13,118 nucleotides of DNA from Candidatus Aminicenantota bacterium (GCA_023137075.1 JAGLQA010000058.1:1-13118), one strand, 5' to 3'; positions 1-7,704 are shown, numbered from the stretch's first letter. Numbers and translations are program-made. The notes: generated by a model not told the origin, from the sequence alone.

Positions 1-266
1 ATAATTGGCCCGTATTTGCGGTCGATTAACCGCTCTTTAATAAAGGTTTTATTAAACCAACCGATTAGCTCTTTATGTTTGGACGTTTTGAATTTATATT
101 TTAATGCCAGGGCGCTCAAAACATAAAACATACCATAGTATATCCTGTTAACAGCGAGCTTCAGCTTATCGCTATCGATCATAAATTGAGCATCCTCAAC
201 CGCTTCGTAAGCCTGGCTGGTTCTGTGCTTAATGAGGATTTCCCTATCTTCGTCGGTAAGCGTCAT
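1..266 (-). CDS. HEPN-domain protein (UPF0332-like), 5' part only; partner of the adjacent nucleotidyltransferase
   Basis: Not a closed ORF: it begins with ATG at 266 and runs off the left window edge after 88 codons. The ATG overlaps the TGA of the upstream nucleotidyltransferase (ATGA), so the two are translationally coupled. Residues 39-54 (core NRIYYGMFYVLSALA) and the following TSKHKEL stretch (61-67) match the conserved helix and S-H motif of HEPN/UPF0332 proteins. Known for the family: HEPN proteins next to minimal nucleotidyltransferases often form toxin-antitoxin pairs in which the HEPN protein is an RNase and the NTase neutralises it. The catalytic R-x(4-6)-H motif is not in the visible part; it would lie in the missing C-terminus, so toxin activity cannot be judged. 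An inactive accessory HEPN protein is the alternative. Confidence 0.8.
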   Translation of the reverse strand, partial: MTLTDEDREILIKHRTSQAYEAVEDAQFMIDSDKLKLAVNRIYYGMFYVLSALALKYKFKTSKHKELIGWFNKTFIKERLIDRKYGPI

Positions 267-589
267 ACGTGGATTCCTTCCCGGATCGCATCGTTATAGA
301 GCGGATGTAATCCCTTGATCGAGTTATTCAACTCGTTAACCGAAATGATTTTTATATCGATAAATATGTCATATTCCAACTCTATGTCATAAACAACAGA
401 AACAACCTTTCTCTTGTATCTCCAGTCATAGCTACTATTCAGAATTATCAACACATCGTAATCGGAATTTTTATGAGCCTTTCCGGTTGCCCGCGACCCA
501 AATAGAATAACATCTTTTATATCACTGCCGAAATGGGCCACCAGCAGCGCTTTGATTTCCTGCAAAATTTCCTTTTTATCTTTCATCAT
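263..589 (-). CDS. Minimal nucleotidyltransferase (MNT/MntA-like), probable antitoxin of an NTase/HEPN pair
   Basis: A small DNA-polymerase-beta-fold nucleotidyltransferase of 108 residues from the ATG at 589 (107 from the ATG at 586). The signature FGSRATGKAHKNSDYD is present: glycine-serine, ten residues, then D-x-D (D43 and D45), the GSX10DXD arrangement of MntA antitoxins. A further acidic residue in the strand DIFIDIKI (D74 or D78) can complete the metal site. In characterised MntA/HepT pairs this enzyme transfers AMP onto the HEPN toxin and silences it; that role here is inferred from the neighbour. An in-frame TTG at 622 would extend the protein, but that codon lies in a probable -35 box and the extension is not family-like, so I take the ATG at 589 or 586. 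The start lies directly after a -10 box, implying a leaderless mRNA. Confidence 0.85.
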   Translation of the reverse strand: MMKDKKEILQEIKALLVAHFGSDIKDVILFGSRATGKAHKNSDYDVLIILNSSYDWRYKRKVVSVVYDIELEYDIFIDIKIISVNELNNSIKGLHPLYNDAIREGIHV

Positions 590-593
590 CCTT

Positions 594-622
594 ATTATAG
601 TTGCATTTATCAAAATTATCAA
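594..622 (-). promoter_or_regulatory. Probable sigma70-type promoter of the NTase/HEPN module, leaderless
   Basis: On the minus strand TTGATA (622-617) and a perfect TATAAT (599-594) are separated by 17 bases. The two candidate ATG codons lie 4 and 7 bases after the -10 box, so transcription should start at or next to the A of an ATG. The region is AT-rich, so a chance match is possible, but the same geometry recurs upstream of rodA, the FecR-like gene and the NusG paralogue. Confidence 0.6.
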
Positions 623-703
623 TAATAAACCCGGCTTTTTTTTACCTGTAGCACTTTTGCACGTGAAATGATTCTAAGTCAATGTTCGGTGTAATCTAAA
701 GGT

Positions 704-1792
704 TTATGGCAGGTAATGATTGATCTTTACCCTGAACACCAACGCTTCACCGACAAATAGGGCCAGCAGGGAAGAACCACCGTAAGAGACAAAAGGCAGG
801 GGAACGCCCAACACCGGGAATAACCCGATGGATACTAATATATTGATGAGAAATTGAAACAGGATCAGGCCGTTGAACAGGTAGACAAAATAAAACTCTT
901 CGTCGGACCTGCATTTCTGAAGATTAAATTGCCGGTAAAACAGGAGAAAAAATAACAAAAGTAAAAAACTGATGCCTAAAAACCCGAACTCCTCACCTAA
1001 GACCGATACAATAAAATCCGTATGACGGGTCGGTAAAAACTTGTACCGGGACTGCGTCCCTTTCAGATACCCTTTCCCGGAAAGCCCCCCGGAACCGATG
1101 GCAATTTTTGATTGAATGATTTGATAGCCCGTTGATTTTCGATACTTTTCGGGGTTTAAAAAGGCAGTGAGGCGATCTTTCTGATAGGGTTTTAAGACAT
1201 AATTCCATGTGGAAAAAGAGAGACCGAGTAGTATCGTTATCGTTATGATAACGATACTCGCCCTGATGCCTTTGAGAAACACCAACATTAAAAAAAAGGA
1301 GGTCAACATAAAAGCGGTTCCCAGATCGGGTTGAGCGGCGATTAATAGAAAGGGGACGCCAATCACAATTAGCAGCTTGAAAAAATCTTTCCAGCCTATG
1401 GTGGAAATCCCGGTGCACATCCGGGCCAGGCAAATAGCCAGGCAAACCTTGACAAATTCGGAGATTTGAATAGAAAAAAAACCCGTTTTGATCCAGCTCC
1501 TTGTGCCGGATGTGATCTGCCCGGCCGCGATTTGAATGACCAGTATGGCCACCAGGATGCCATATATATAAAAACAATAATCGAATATTTTCTCAATTTT
1601 AACCGAGAAAACTACAAAAAAAACAACAATGGAAAAACTCAGCCATAAATATTGTTTGAAATAATAAGATTGATTGGTATTGTGAGAGGCGCTGTAAATT
1701 AATATAACCCCGAGTATCGAGAGTAAGAGAAGTACAGCGAAGGTGATTTTATCAAAATACTTTACCTTATCGGAAGCGAATATTCCTTTCAT
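704..1792 (-). CDS. rodA: RodA, peptidoglycan glycosyltransferase of the elongasome (SEDS family)
   Basis: Polymerises lipid II into glycan strands for lateral wall synthesis in complex with the PBP2 encoded just upstream. The 362-residue length is normal for RodA. About ten hydrophobic segments are visible. SEDS hallmarks in order: QPDLGTA (154-160), FLNPEKY (211-217), the large extracellular loop with GTQSRYKFLPTRHTDF (245-260) containing the conserved catalytic aspartate (D259), and the C-terminal PFVSYGGSSLL (333-343). Placement with mrdA and mreBCD favours RodA over the division paralogue FtsW. The ATG start at 1792 has no Shine-Dalgarno but sits six bases after a -10 box, so rodA probably has its own leaderless transcript besides any read-through from mrdA, whose stop is 88 bases upstream. 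Confidence 0.97.
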   Translation of the reverse strand: MKGIFASDKVKYFDKITFAVLLLLSILGVILIYSASHNTNQSYYFKQYLWLSFSIVVFFVVFSVKIEKIFDYCFYIYGILVAILVIQIAAGQITSGTRSWIKTGFFSIQISEFVKVCLAICLARMCTGISTIGWKDFFKLLIVIGVPFLLIAAQPDLGTAFMLTSFFLMLVFLKGIRASIVIITITILLGLSFSTWNYVLKPYQKDRLTAFLNPEKYRKSTGYQIIQSKIAIGSGGLSGKGYLKGTQSRYKFLPTRHTDFIVSVLGEEFGFLGISFLLLLFFLLFYRQFNLQKCRSDEEFYFVYLFNGLILFQFLINILVSIGLFPVLGVPLPFVSYGGSSLLALFVGEALVFRVKINHYLP

Positions 1793-1798
1793 AGTGAT

Positions 1799-1828
1799 TT
1801 TATATCATCTAAATAGCCTATTTGTCAA
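1799..1828 (-). promoter_or_regulatory. Internal promoter for rodA, leaderless
   Basis: On the minus strand a perfect TTGACA (1828-1823) is followed after 18 bases by TATAAA (1804-1799), which ends six bases before the rodA ATG. Transcription would start at about the A of the ATG. No Shine-Dalgarno is present in the six-base gap. A T-run (ATTTTTTT) lies upstream in the mrdA-rodA gap after a poor GC stem; it is not convincing as a terminator. Confidence 0.7.
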
Positions 1829-1880
1829 CGTTATAAAAAAATCCGGCCCACTTTACGAGGTGAAAATTCCGGGGCATTTT

Positions 1881-3689
1881 TTAGTGGGTGGGGAAAATTT
1901 TTTTGTATATCTTGCGGGCCAGCGGGGCTGCAATCCTACCCGCGTCTCCGCCATTCTCAATGAAAACCACCATGGCGATTTTCGGATTGTCCCGCGGCGC
2001 AAAGGAAGCAAACCAGGAGTGGGGTCTGAACCTGTCCTGCTTAACCAGCTCCTTATAATCGGGATTATCCTTGCTGATGATCTGCCCGGTGCCGGTTTTA
2101 CCGCAAATATCAAGCCCCTTTACAGCGGCTGCCCAACCGGTGCCTCCGCCGTTCACGACCCGAAATAAACCCTCGATGAGGATTTCAAAATTTTTTTTGT
2201 CGATGGGCACCTGTTCGAATTCGGGTTTAAACTCAAGCAAAACCCGGCCCTCTTTTTCGATCATTTTTAACAGGTGCAGGACGGGTTTTTTGCCGCGCAG
2301 CGCCACGGTGCTTATCATGGACAAAATCTGAACCGGTGTGACGTCTAACATACCGTGCCCGATCGAGATGGAGATAGTATCTCCCGGGAACCATTTCTCC
2401 CCTTTATTCTCTAACTTCCAGGTTCTGGAGGGCACCAACCCGCTGCTTTCATTGGGTAGATCGATGCCTGTCCGTGCTCCTAATCCAAAGTGCCGGGCAG
2501 TGCGTCCCAATATATCGATGTCGATTTTTTTCCCTAACCGGTAAAAGTAGATATTGCAGGAATTTTTGATGGCATCATAAATATTCATAGTACCATGGCC
2601 ACCGCTTTTCCAGCAGCGGCGAATATCGCCATATATCCTGACTGTACCGGAGCAGTAGGATAGGGTTGAGGGGGTTATAATTTTCTCCTGCAGCCCGGCT
2701 AAGGTCATCAGGATTTTGAATACGGATCCCGGTGAATATTGACCCTGGGTAAATTTATTGTGCAGGGGTTTATCCGGGTTATTCACTAAGGATAGCCACT
2801 CTTCCCGGTTGAAGGTAGCGGAAAAAAATTCGGGATTAAAGTTGGGCGTACTGATCAGGGCCAAGATCCCCCCGGTGGTCAGGTCAACCACCCCTGCCGT
2901 ACCGCGGTAGTCTTTAAATAGGTCTTCGATAAATTTTTGCAGCTCAATATCGATTGTAAGCACGACGGTATTCCCGATTTCCGGTGTTTTTTCACCGACT
3001 TTCTCCCGGATCATGCCTAAGTTGTCTTTTACAACGGTTTGAAGTCCATCGCGTCCTCTTAAATACTTCTCGTATTTTTTTTCAATACCGCTTTTCCCGA
3101 TCTGGTCGCCGAGTTTATAACCATCATCTTTTTCCCGTTTCAATTCCGCAGCCGTTAGTTCCGACAGGTATCCCAAAATGTGGGAGGCAGTCTTTTGGTG
3201 AGGATAAGTTCTGGCCGGTTCGATTGCAATCTTAAATTCCGGCAGCTCCCCGGAACGGCTCTCCACGTAAATAATTTTATCCAGGGATACGTTCTTCCGG
3301 AGGGGGATCATAAAAAATTCCGGGTACTCCTTGTACTTTTCCACCCTCCGGGCTATCACATCCCGTTCAACTTTTAATAAAGAACTCGCGAAATCGATCG
3401 ACCGGTTTATATTATCCGTATTCTCTCTTATTAAAAATAAACCGAAATTAAGCTTATTCTCCGCAAGGGCTTTTCCGTTCCTGTCCCGGATAAAACCTCT
3501 CGGCGCCTTTACCCCTAAGTATTTCCTGATATTCCGGCTTGCCAGGGTGCTGTAATACTGGTTTTGTATGATTTGCCGATTCCAGAACACGAAGAATATG
3601 ACGGCAAATACAATAACAATGATTATATTAATCTTAAAGGATATTCTTTTTATTTCCTTCCGGGTGACCTTTCTTTTTTCAATATACAT
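1881..3689 (-). CDS. mrdA: Penicillin-binding protein 2 (elongasome transpeptidase)
   Basis: Class B PBP that cross-links nascent peptidoglycan with RodA; 602 residues, normal length. One N-terminal membrane anchor (about 19-38), then the pedestal/dimerisation domain starting at the conserved PRGFIRDRNG (63-72), then the transpeptidase domain. All three active-site motifs are present: S322-V-F-K325 with the nucleophilic serine, S377-C-N379, and K531-T-G533. Cysteines 346, 359 and 378 with histidine 365 occupy the region where some PBP2s bind zinc (see findings). The ATG lies inside the end of mreD (11-base overlap) without a good Shine-Dalgarno, implying translational coupling. It resembles E. 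coli PBP2 (MrdA) rather than the division protein FtsI, in agreement with its operon. Confidence 0.96.
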   Translation of the reverse strand: MYIEKRKVTRKEIKRISFKINIIIVIVFAVIFFVFWNRQIIQNQYYSTLASRNIRKYLGVKAPRGFIRDRNGKALAENKLNFGLFLIRENTDNINRSIDFASSLLKVERDVIARRVEKYKEYPEFFMIPLRKNVSLDKIIYVESRSGELPEFKIAIEPARTYPHQKTASHILGYLSELTAAELKREKDDGYKLGDQIGKSGIEKKYEKYLRGRDGLQTVVKDNLGMIREKVGEKTPEIGNTVVLTIDIELQKFIEDLFKDYRGTAGVVDLTTGGILALISTPNFNPEFFSATFNREEWLSLVNNPDKPLHNKFTQGQYSPGSVFKILMTLAGLQEKIITPSTLSYCSGTVRIYGDIRRCWKSGGHGTMNIYDAIKNSCNIYFYRLGKKIDIDILGRTARHFGLGARTGIDLPNESSGLVPSRTWKLENKGEKWFPGDTISISIGHGMLDVTPVQILSMISTVALRGKKPVLHLLKMIEKEGRVLLEFKPEFEQVPIDKKNFEILIEGLFRVVNGGGTGWAAAVKGLDICGKTGTGQIISKDNPDYKELVKQDRFRPHSWFASFAPRDNPKIAMVVFIENGGDAGRIAAPLARKIYKKIFPTH

Positions 3690-4152
3690 CGAGATACTCT
3701 TTCATTTTTGCCGGACTTACAATCAACAATCCCACCAACCCGGTTAGCAGCGGCGGGTAAAAAACCAGGTTCAAACCGACCGGGTAACCCAGGATGAAAT
3801 AGAAAAAGATATTGGCGATTAAGTTTGAAACAAATAGGGACAGCGCGATTAACAAGAACAGGAATGTGTTTTTCCTTATATCCAGATAGATCGACAACTC
3901 ACGGATCAAATAGGCGGCCAGGGTCCTGGAAAAACCGAAAACCCCCGGGATATTGCCGCTTAAAAAATCGGTAATGATCCCGATAGCGGCAGCGGATAAG
4001 ATACTATTTAAAAAACCCGATTTAACCGAGATATAAACCAGGATCAAAAAGAGTAAGTCAACATTTATTTTTGATATATCTATATAGCGGTTGACAACGA
4101 TTTGCCCGGTTACCAGGAAAAGAAATAATAAAAACTTAATTCTTCTATTCAT
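3679..4152 (-). CDS. mreD: MreD, rod-shape-determining membrane protein
   Basis: Integral membrane protein of 157 residues with about five hydrophobic helices and almost no soluble domain. The motif around 58-75 (GIITDFLSGNIPGVFGF), with its D62 and G66, resembles the conserved D-x(n)-G region of MreD. It sits between mreC and mrdA, the usual gene order. Known role: it binds MreC and helps couple the cytoplasmic MreB filament to the PBP2-RodA synthase. The start codon overlaps the end of mreC by eight bases and the stop overlaps mrdA by eleven, so translation is coupled on both sides. Sequence conservation in MreD is low, so the call depends partly on context. Confidence 0.9.
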   Translation of the reverse strand: MNRRIKFLLFLFLVTGQIVVNRYIDISKINVDLLFLILVYISVKSGFLNSILSAAAIGIITDFLSGNIPGVFGFSRTLAAYLIRELSIYLDIRKNTFLFLLIALSLFVSNLIANIFFYFILGYPVGLNLVFYPPLLTGLVGLLIVSPAKMKEYLDVY

Positions 4153-4975
4153 TAAATTCAGGTTTATTTTTTAATACGATTAATTTTTTAAAGGATTTTT
4201 CGACAAAATAAGGTTTTACAAAAACCTCCTGGATTAAATACTCCTTTTCAATCTTAACAACCCTGCCAATGGGAATATAGGGTGGGAAAATTTGATCGGT
4301 TCCCGAGGTGATAATTTCATCTCCCACGGAAACCGGCTTATTTTCGACTAAGTATTTAAACACACAAATCGTGGTGTTATTTCCCTTTAACAGCCCTTCT
4401 AACTTGTTTTTTTTTATATAGGCGCCGACTCCATCGATGGGACTTGTTATAAGCCTGACTCTTGCGGAAAACAGGGAGATAGGTTCCACGATTTTTCCGA
4501 CCACTTCGGCGTCACCGTTTAAAACGGGCATCCCTTTTTTCATTCCATCTTTAGAGCCTTTATTAAGCAGTACGCTGCTGAGAGGGAAATCCCTGTCAAT
4601 AGAAATAACATCTGCCTGGATAAACGCTTCGTCTATATGTTTCAAGCCGGATAAAAAGGCTTCATCCGCTATTTTTTTCCTTAGAAGATAGTTTTCAACT
4701 TTTAACTTATTTTGCTGTTTTTTAATTTCAATATATTTCCTGTGGGTGTTCTTTAAAAAAACATAGTGCCTCAACTTACGTGAAATAAAATCAACGGTCT
4801 CTTGAAATCCGACCTGGAAGACCTGGAAAGGCGAAACAATCAATCCTACAATATTTTGAAACAGGGATTTCCGGTTTTTTAAAACAACATTGGTTGATAT
4901 GAGTATCAGGTTTAGAAAAAGTACGGTTACCAGGATGAAGGTTTTTCGTTCTGTTGTAATGTCCTTCCTGTACAT
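4145..4975 (-). CDS. mreC: MreC, rod-shape-determining periplasmic scaffold
   Basis: Bitopic protein of 276 residues: short cytoplasmic N-terminus, one membrane helix (about 12-30), a helical/coiled-coil stretch rich in K, E and Q (about 60-102), then a beta-rich periplasmic domain. Conserved MreC features include the ADVISIDRDF strand (121-130), LLNKGSKDGMKKGMPVLN (136-153), VVGKIVE (158-164) and the late GDEIITSGTDQIFPPYIPIG segment (218-237). Known role: MreC activates PBP2 and links it to MreD/MreB. It starts five bases after the mreB stop, with no strong Shine-Dalgarno, and overlaps mreD by eight bases. Length and domain order are typical. Confidence 0.95.
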   Translation of the reverse strand: MYRKDITTERKTFILVTVLFLNLILISTNVVLKNRKSLFQNIVGLIVSPFQVFQVGFQETVDFISRKLRHYVFLKNTHRKYIEIKKQQNKLKVENYLLRKKIADEAFLSGLKHIDEAFIQADVISIDRDFPLSSVLLNKGSKDGMKKGMPVLNGDAEVVGKIVEPISLFSARVRLITSPIDGVGAYIKKNKLEGLLKGNNTTICVFKYLVENKPVSVGDEIITSGTDQIFPPYIPIGRVVKIEKEYLIQEVFVKPYFVEKSFKKLIVLKNKPEFNE

Positions 4976-4980
4976 CCGGG

Positions 4981-6012
<1,032 letters not shown>

Positions 6013-6031
6013 TATTAATCTCCATTATAAC
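6013..6031 (-). promoter_or_regulatory. mreB ribosome binding site with possible overlapping -10 box
   Basis: On the minus strand GGAG (6023-6020) lies seven bases before the mreB ATG. It is directly preceded by TATAAT (6029-6024), a perfect -10 hexamer, but I see no matching -35 box at 16-18 bases. If TATAAT is used, the transcript would start inside or after the GGAG. If the adjacent TTATAA a few bases upstream is used, the GGAG is kept in a short leader. Read-through from the FecR-like gene 114 bases upstream is also possible, as no convincing terminator lies in that gap. Confidence 0.4.
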
Positions 6032-6126
6032 TTATAAAGATTCGCTTCATCGTGTTGTCGATAATTTTGAAAATGCAAAAAACGGTCTGTTTGCTGCCCG
6101 GAAAACATCAAACCCTTCATTCGAAC

Positions 6127-7317
6127 TCATTCGTCGAATATTGTTACTGTTCTGGTGATAACCGTTTCCATCTCAGTAGGAGCAACTAACTTGAAGGTAA
6201 TGGTTTTTTGTCCGATCTTATCATAAGTCAGGGTTTCATAAAATGTGCCGTCCATATTTATCAGCACGGGCTTATCATTGATAAAGAGCCGGCACTCTTC
6301 ATCGGCTTCACCTTTTATAAGAACCATATTGCCGCTTGCGGAAAGAGAGGTAATAATCAATTCGGGGCGTTCAGGCACACGTTCATCGTCACTAATCGAA
6401 CCGATAATTTTTATGCTGCCTATTTTTGAAGGGGTTCCTTCCCGTTCATTTTTACTATCATAGGGAAATACCTGCCAGAAAAACTCGTTAACTCCAAAGG
6501 TTAGTATATTGATCGTTTTGCCGGTGTCGGGTATTATCATTTCTTTCAGGATATTTTCCATTAAATCCGATGAATAGAACCGTAAAATATAATCGTTTGT
6601 CCCTATCACGGTTCTCCAGCTAAATTTCACGAAAGAATCGGCGGGTTTGTTAACGGCAATCACTTTGTCATCAGGAGTAATGAAATCCGGTGGAGGCAAA
6701 ATATCGAGGACGTCGACTTTCTGATCTTTTACCTGCAGTGCCTGGTTGGATTTCAGTCCATATTCCCGGTTGTCATAATTAAATACTAAATTCCCCGTAT
6801 AGTTCCATATTTTTATTATATCTCCGGTAATTTTTAGTCTCCCGGAATCCGGTAACCTTATCATCATTTGTTTTCTTTCGGCGTCCGTATTATCTTCGAC
6901 AGCAATGGATATGTTAAAATTCTTCTCTTTGATCTCTCTTTTCCAGTAATATTCTCCATTATAAAGACACAGCTCTTTTATCTTCGGCTGATAATGGATA
7001 TATGAACCGGGAAGAGCGGTAAAGGATGTTCCGAAAAAATAAAACTCCAAAGAAGTCTGGGCATCCGCTTTTATATACATCTCATCGCTGTGATGCATCT
7101 CCCGGACATCAACAACGTTTAACTGTGACATATTTTCGGCTTTCATCGGTTTTTTATCCGCATATATTGCCCCGTTCCCGGAAATCTTTGTGATCTGAAA
7201 TTCGGATATCCGGTCTATTTCAGGTTCAACGGGTACGTTTATGTCGGTAAATATCACCAGGGACACGATAAAAATGATTAGGACCAGTACAATAAATAAA
7301 ATACGTATTTTATTCAT
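6127..7317 (-). CDS. Membrane-anchored FecR-like envelope protein with beta-sandwich domains
   Basis: A 396-residue protein with one N-terminal hydrophobic helix (about 5-23) that is either an anchor or an uncleaved signal; the rest should be extracytoplasmic. Residues about 40-200 have the look of a FecR domain: the GNGAIYADKKPMKAENMSQL stretch, then alternating strands LEFYFFGTSFTALPGSYIHY (90-109) of the kind that read as sensor/scaffold sheets. Residues about 218-305 look like a fibronectin-III or Ig-like domain (FVKFSWRTVIGTNDYILRFY, FFWQVFPYD). Residues about 318-394 look like a further beta-sandwich. No sigma/anti-sigma helix or TonB receptor is nearby, so it is not a classical FecR regulator. 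It lies directly upstream of mreB on the same strand and has its own leaderless promoter. Function unknown; an envelope structural or carbohydrate-binding role is an inference. Confidence 0.7.
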   Translation of the reverse strand: MNKIRILFIVLVLIIFIVSLVIFTDINVPVEPEIDRISEFQITKISGNGAIYADKKPMKAENMSQLNVVDVREMHHSDEMYIKADAQTSLEFYFFGTSFTALPGSYIHYQPKIKELCLYNGEYYWKREIKEKNFNISIAVEDNTDAERKQMMIRLPDSGRLKITGDIIKIWNYTGNLVFNYDNREYGLKSNQALQVKDQKVDVLDILPPPDFITPDDKVIAVNKPADSFVKFSWRTVIGTNDYILRFYSSDLMENILKEMIIPDTGKTINILTFGVNEFFWQVFPYDSKNEREGTPSKIGSIKIIGSISDDERVPERPELIITSLSASGNMVLIKGEADEECRLFINDKPVLINMDGTFYETLTYDKIGQKTITFKLVAPTEMETVITRTVTIFDE

Positions 7318-7323
7318 GTGTAT

Positions 7324-7352
7324 ATAGTATCAAAAACGCTTAAAAAATGCAA
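7324..7352 (-). promoter_or_regulatory. Promoter of the FecR-like gene, leaderless
   Basis: On the minus strand TTGCAT (7352-7347) and TACTAT (7329-7324) are 17 bases apart, and the -10 box ends six bases before the ATG at 7317. No Shine-Dalgarno fits in the six-base gap. This is the same geometry as at rodA and at the NusG paralogue. Confidence 0.65.
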
Positions 7353-7450
7353 CATAATTCCTTTTTTGATCCGTGTAACAAAGGGAAAAGAGTCTCATGG
7401 GGGGAGCTTGCAGTACAAACTACTATTTTTTTCCGAATTATAGAGAATTA

Positions 7451-7478
7451 GTTGTATAAAAAAAATCAAGTATACAAC
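7451..7478. repeat. Inverted repeat, 8-base arms with 12-base spacer
   Basis: GTTGTATA (7451-7458) and its exact reverse complement TATACAAC (7471-7478) flank an A-rich 12-base spacer. It lies just upstream of the 20-base palindrome and the forward promoter. The arms are 20 bases centre to centre, about two helical turns, which suits a dimeric DNA-binding protein. It has no T-run and is not a terminator. Confidence 0.6.
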
Positions 7479-7482
7479 CAAA

Positions 7483-7502
7483 AATAGAACTTAAGTTCTA
7501 TT
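7483..7502. promoter_or_regulatory. Perfect 20-base palindrome, candidate operator
   Basis: The arm AATAGAACTT (7483-7492) is followed without spacer by its exact reverse complement AAGTTCTATT (7493-7502). The last two bases are the first two of a TTGACA box (7501-7506), so a bound protein would touch the -35 region. The core is GAAC-TTAA-GTTC, which fits the GAAC-N4-GTTC form of Gram-positive-type LexA boxes; which regulator binds here cannot be told from sequence. Confidence 0.7.
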
Positions 7503-7528
7503 GACATTTATACTTTCTGTTATAGAAT
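7501..7528 (+). promoter_or_regulatory. Promoter upstream of the 34-codon ORF and NusG paralogue
   Basis: TTGACA (7501-7506) and TAGAAT (7523-7528) are 16 bases apart. A start near 7535 gives a leader of about 55 bases carrying AAGGAGG before the ATG at 7591. This is the only promoter in the window that leads to a conventional SD-bearing leader. The -35 box overlaps the palindrome at 7483-7502. Confidence 0.55.
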
Positions 7529-7590
7529 TAAAAAGTATACCGAATATTGGCGTAAAAGTTAGAAAAATCCTTATTAAAAAGGAGGCTTAA

Positions 7591-7695
7591 ATGAAATGGG
7601 TAACAGAAGGTTCCTGTTTTGTGGTTTTGGTGTGTCTAAGAGATATATTATGCGGCAGCCGGCGCATAATTGACAAATTGATAGCTTTGGGTTAG
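7591..7695 (+). CDS. Small ORF (34 codons) with strong Shine-Dalgarno, upstream of and in frame with the NusG paralogue
   Basis: ATG at 7591, TAG at 7693-7695. A full AAGGAGG (7579-7585) sits five bases before the ATG, the best ribosome binding site in the window. The peptide starts MKWVTEGS, has a hydrophobic core CFVVLVCL, a basic GSRRIIDK segment and three cysteines; I do not recognise it. It is in the same reading frame as the downstream NusG-like gene, separated only by the amber codon and three further codons. The stop overlaps the -10 box of the NusG-like promoter. It may be a regulatory leader peptide, a small protein or a remnant; there is no amino-acid run of the classical attenuator kind. 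Confidence 0.45.
   Translation: MKWVTEGSCFVVLVCLRDILCGSRRIIDKLIALG
7647..7670. repeat. Inverted repeat abutting the -35 box of the NusG-like gene
   Basis: ATTATGCG (7647-7654) and its exact reverse complement CGCATAAT (7663-7670) flank the 8-base spacer GCAGCCGG. The last base is the first T of TTGACA. As DNA it could be an operator; as RNA it would form an 8-bp hairpin within the small ORF, but without a T-run it is not an intrinsic terminator. Confidence 0.6.
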
Positions 7696-7698
7696 AAT
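7670..7698 (+). promoter_or_regulatory. Promoter of the NusG-like gene, leaderless
   Basis: TTGACA (7670-7675) and TAGAAT (7693-7698) are separated by 17 bases, and the -10 box ends six bases before the ATG at 7705 (gap AGTACC). No Shine-Dalgarno exists in the gap, so the transcript should begin at the AUG. The -10 includes the TAG stop of the small ORF. Confidence 0.7.
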
Positions 7699-7704
7699 AG
7701 TACC

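Noticed and set aside
590..622. TTG start at 622 giving a longer nucleotidyltransferase
   Set aside because: The extra eleven residues are not family-like, and the bases form a -35/-10 pair; the ATG codons at 589 and 586 are better.
993..1577. 194-codon minus-strand ORF overlapping rodA in another frame
   Set aside because: It lies fully inside rodA, whose SEDS motifs are intact in the main frame; the overlapping peptide is His/Arg/Phe-rich with no family resemblance.
1793..1880. Possible terminator between mrdA and rodA (GCCC...GGGC stem then seven T)
   Set aside because: The stem is only four base pairs with a 22-base loop and the T-run is not directly after it; not convincing.
1743..2168. 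141-codon ORF on the plus strand, opposite the ends of rodA and mrdA
   Set aside because: It is antisense to clearly conserved PBP2 and RodA coding sequence, has no ribosome site or recognisable motif, and its composition follows the complementary codons of the real genes.
6030..6126. Terminator between the FecR-like gene and mreB (GCAAA...TTTGC arms around CAGACCG)
   Set aside because: The stem is AT-rich, five pairs, and lacks a following T-run of its own.
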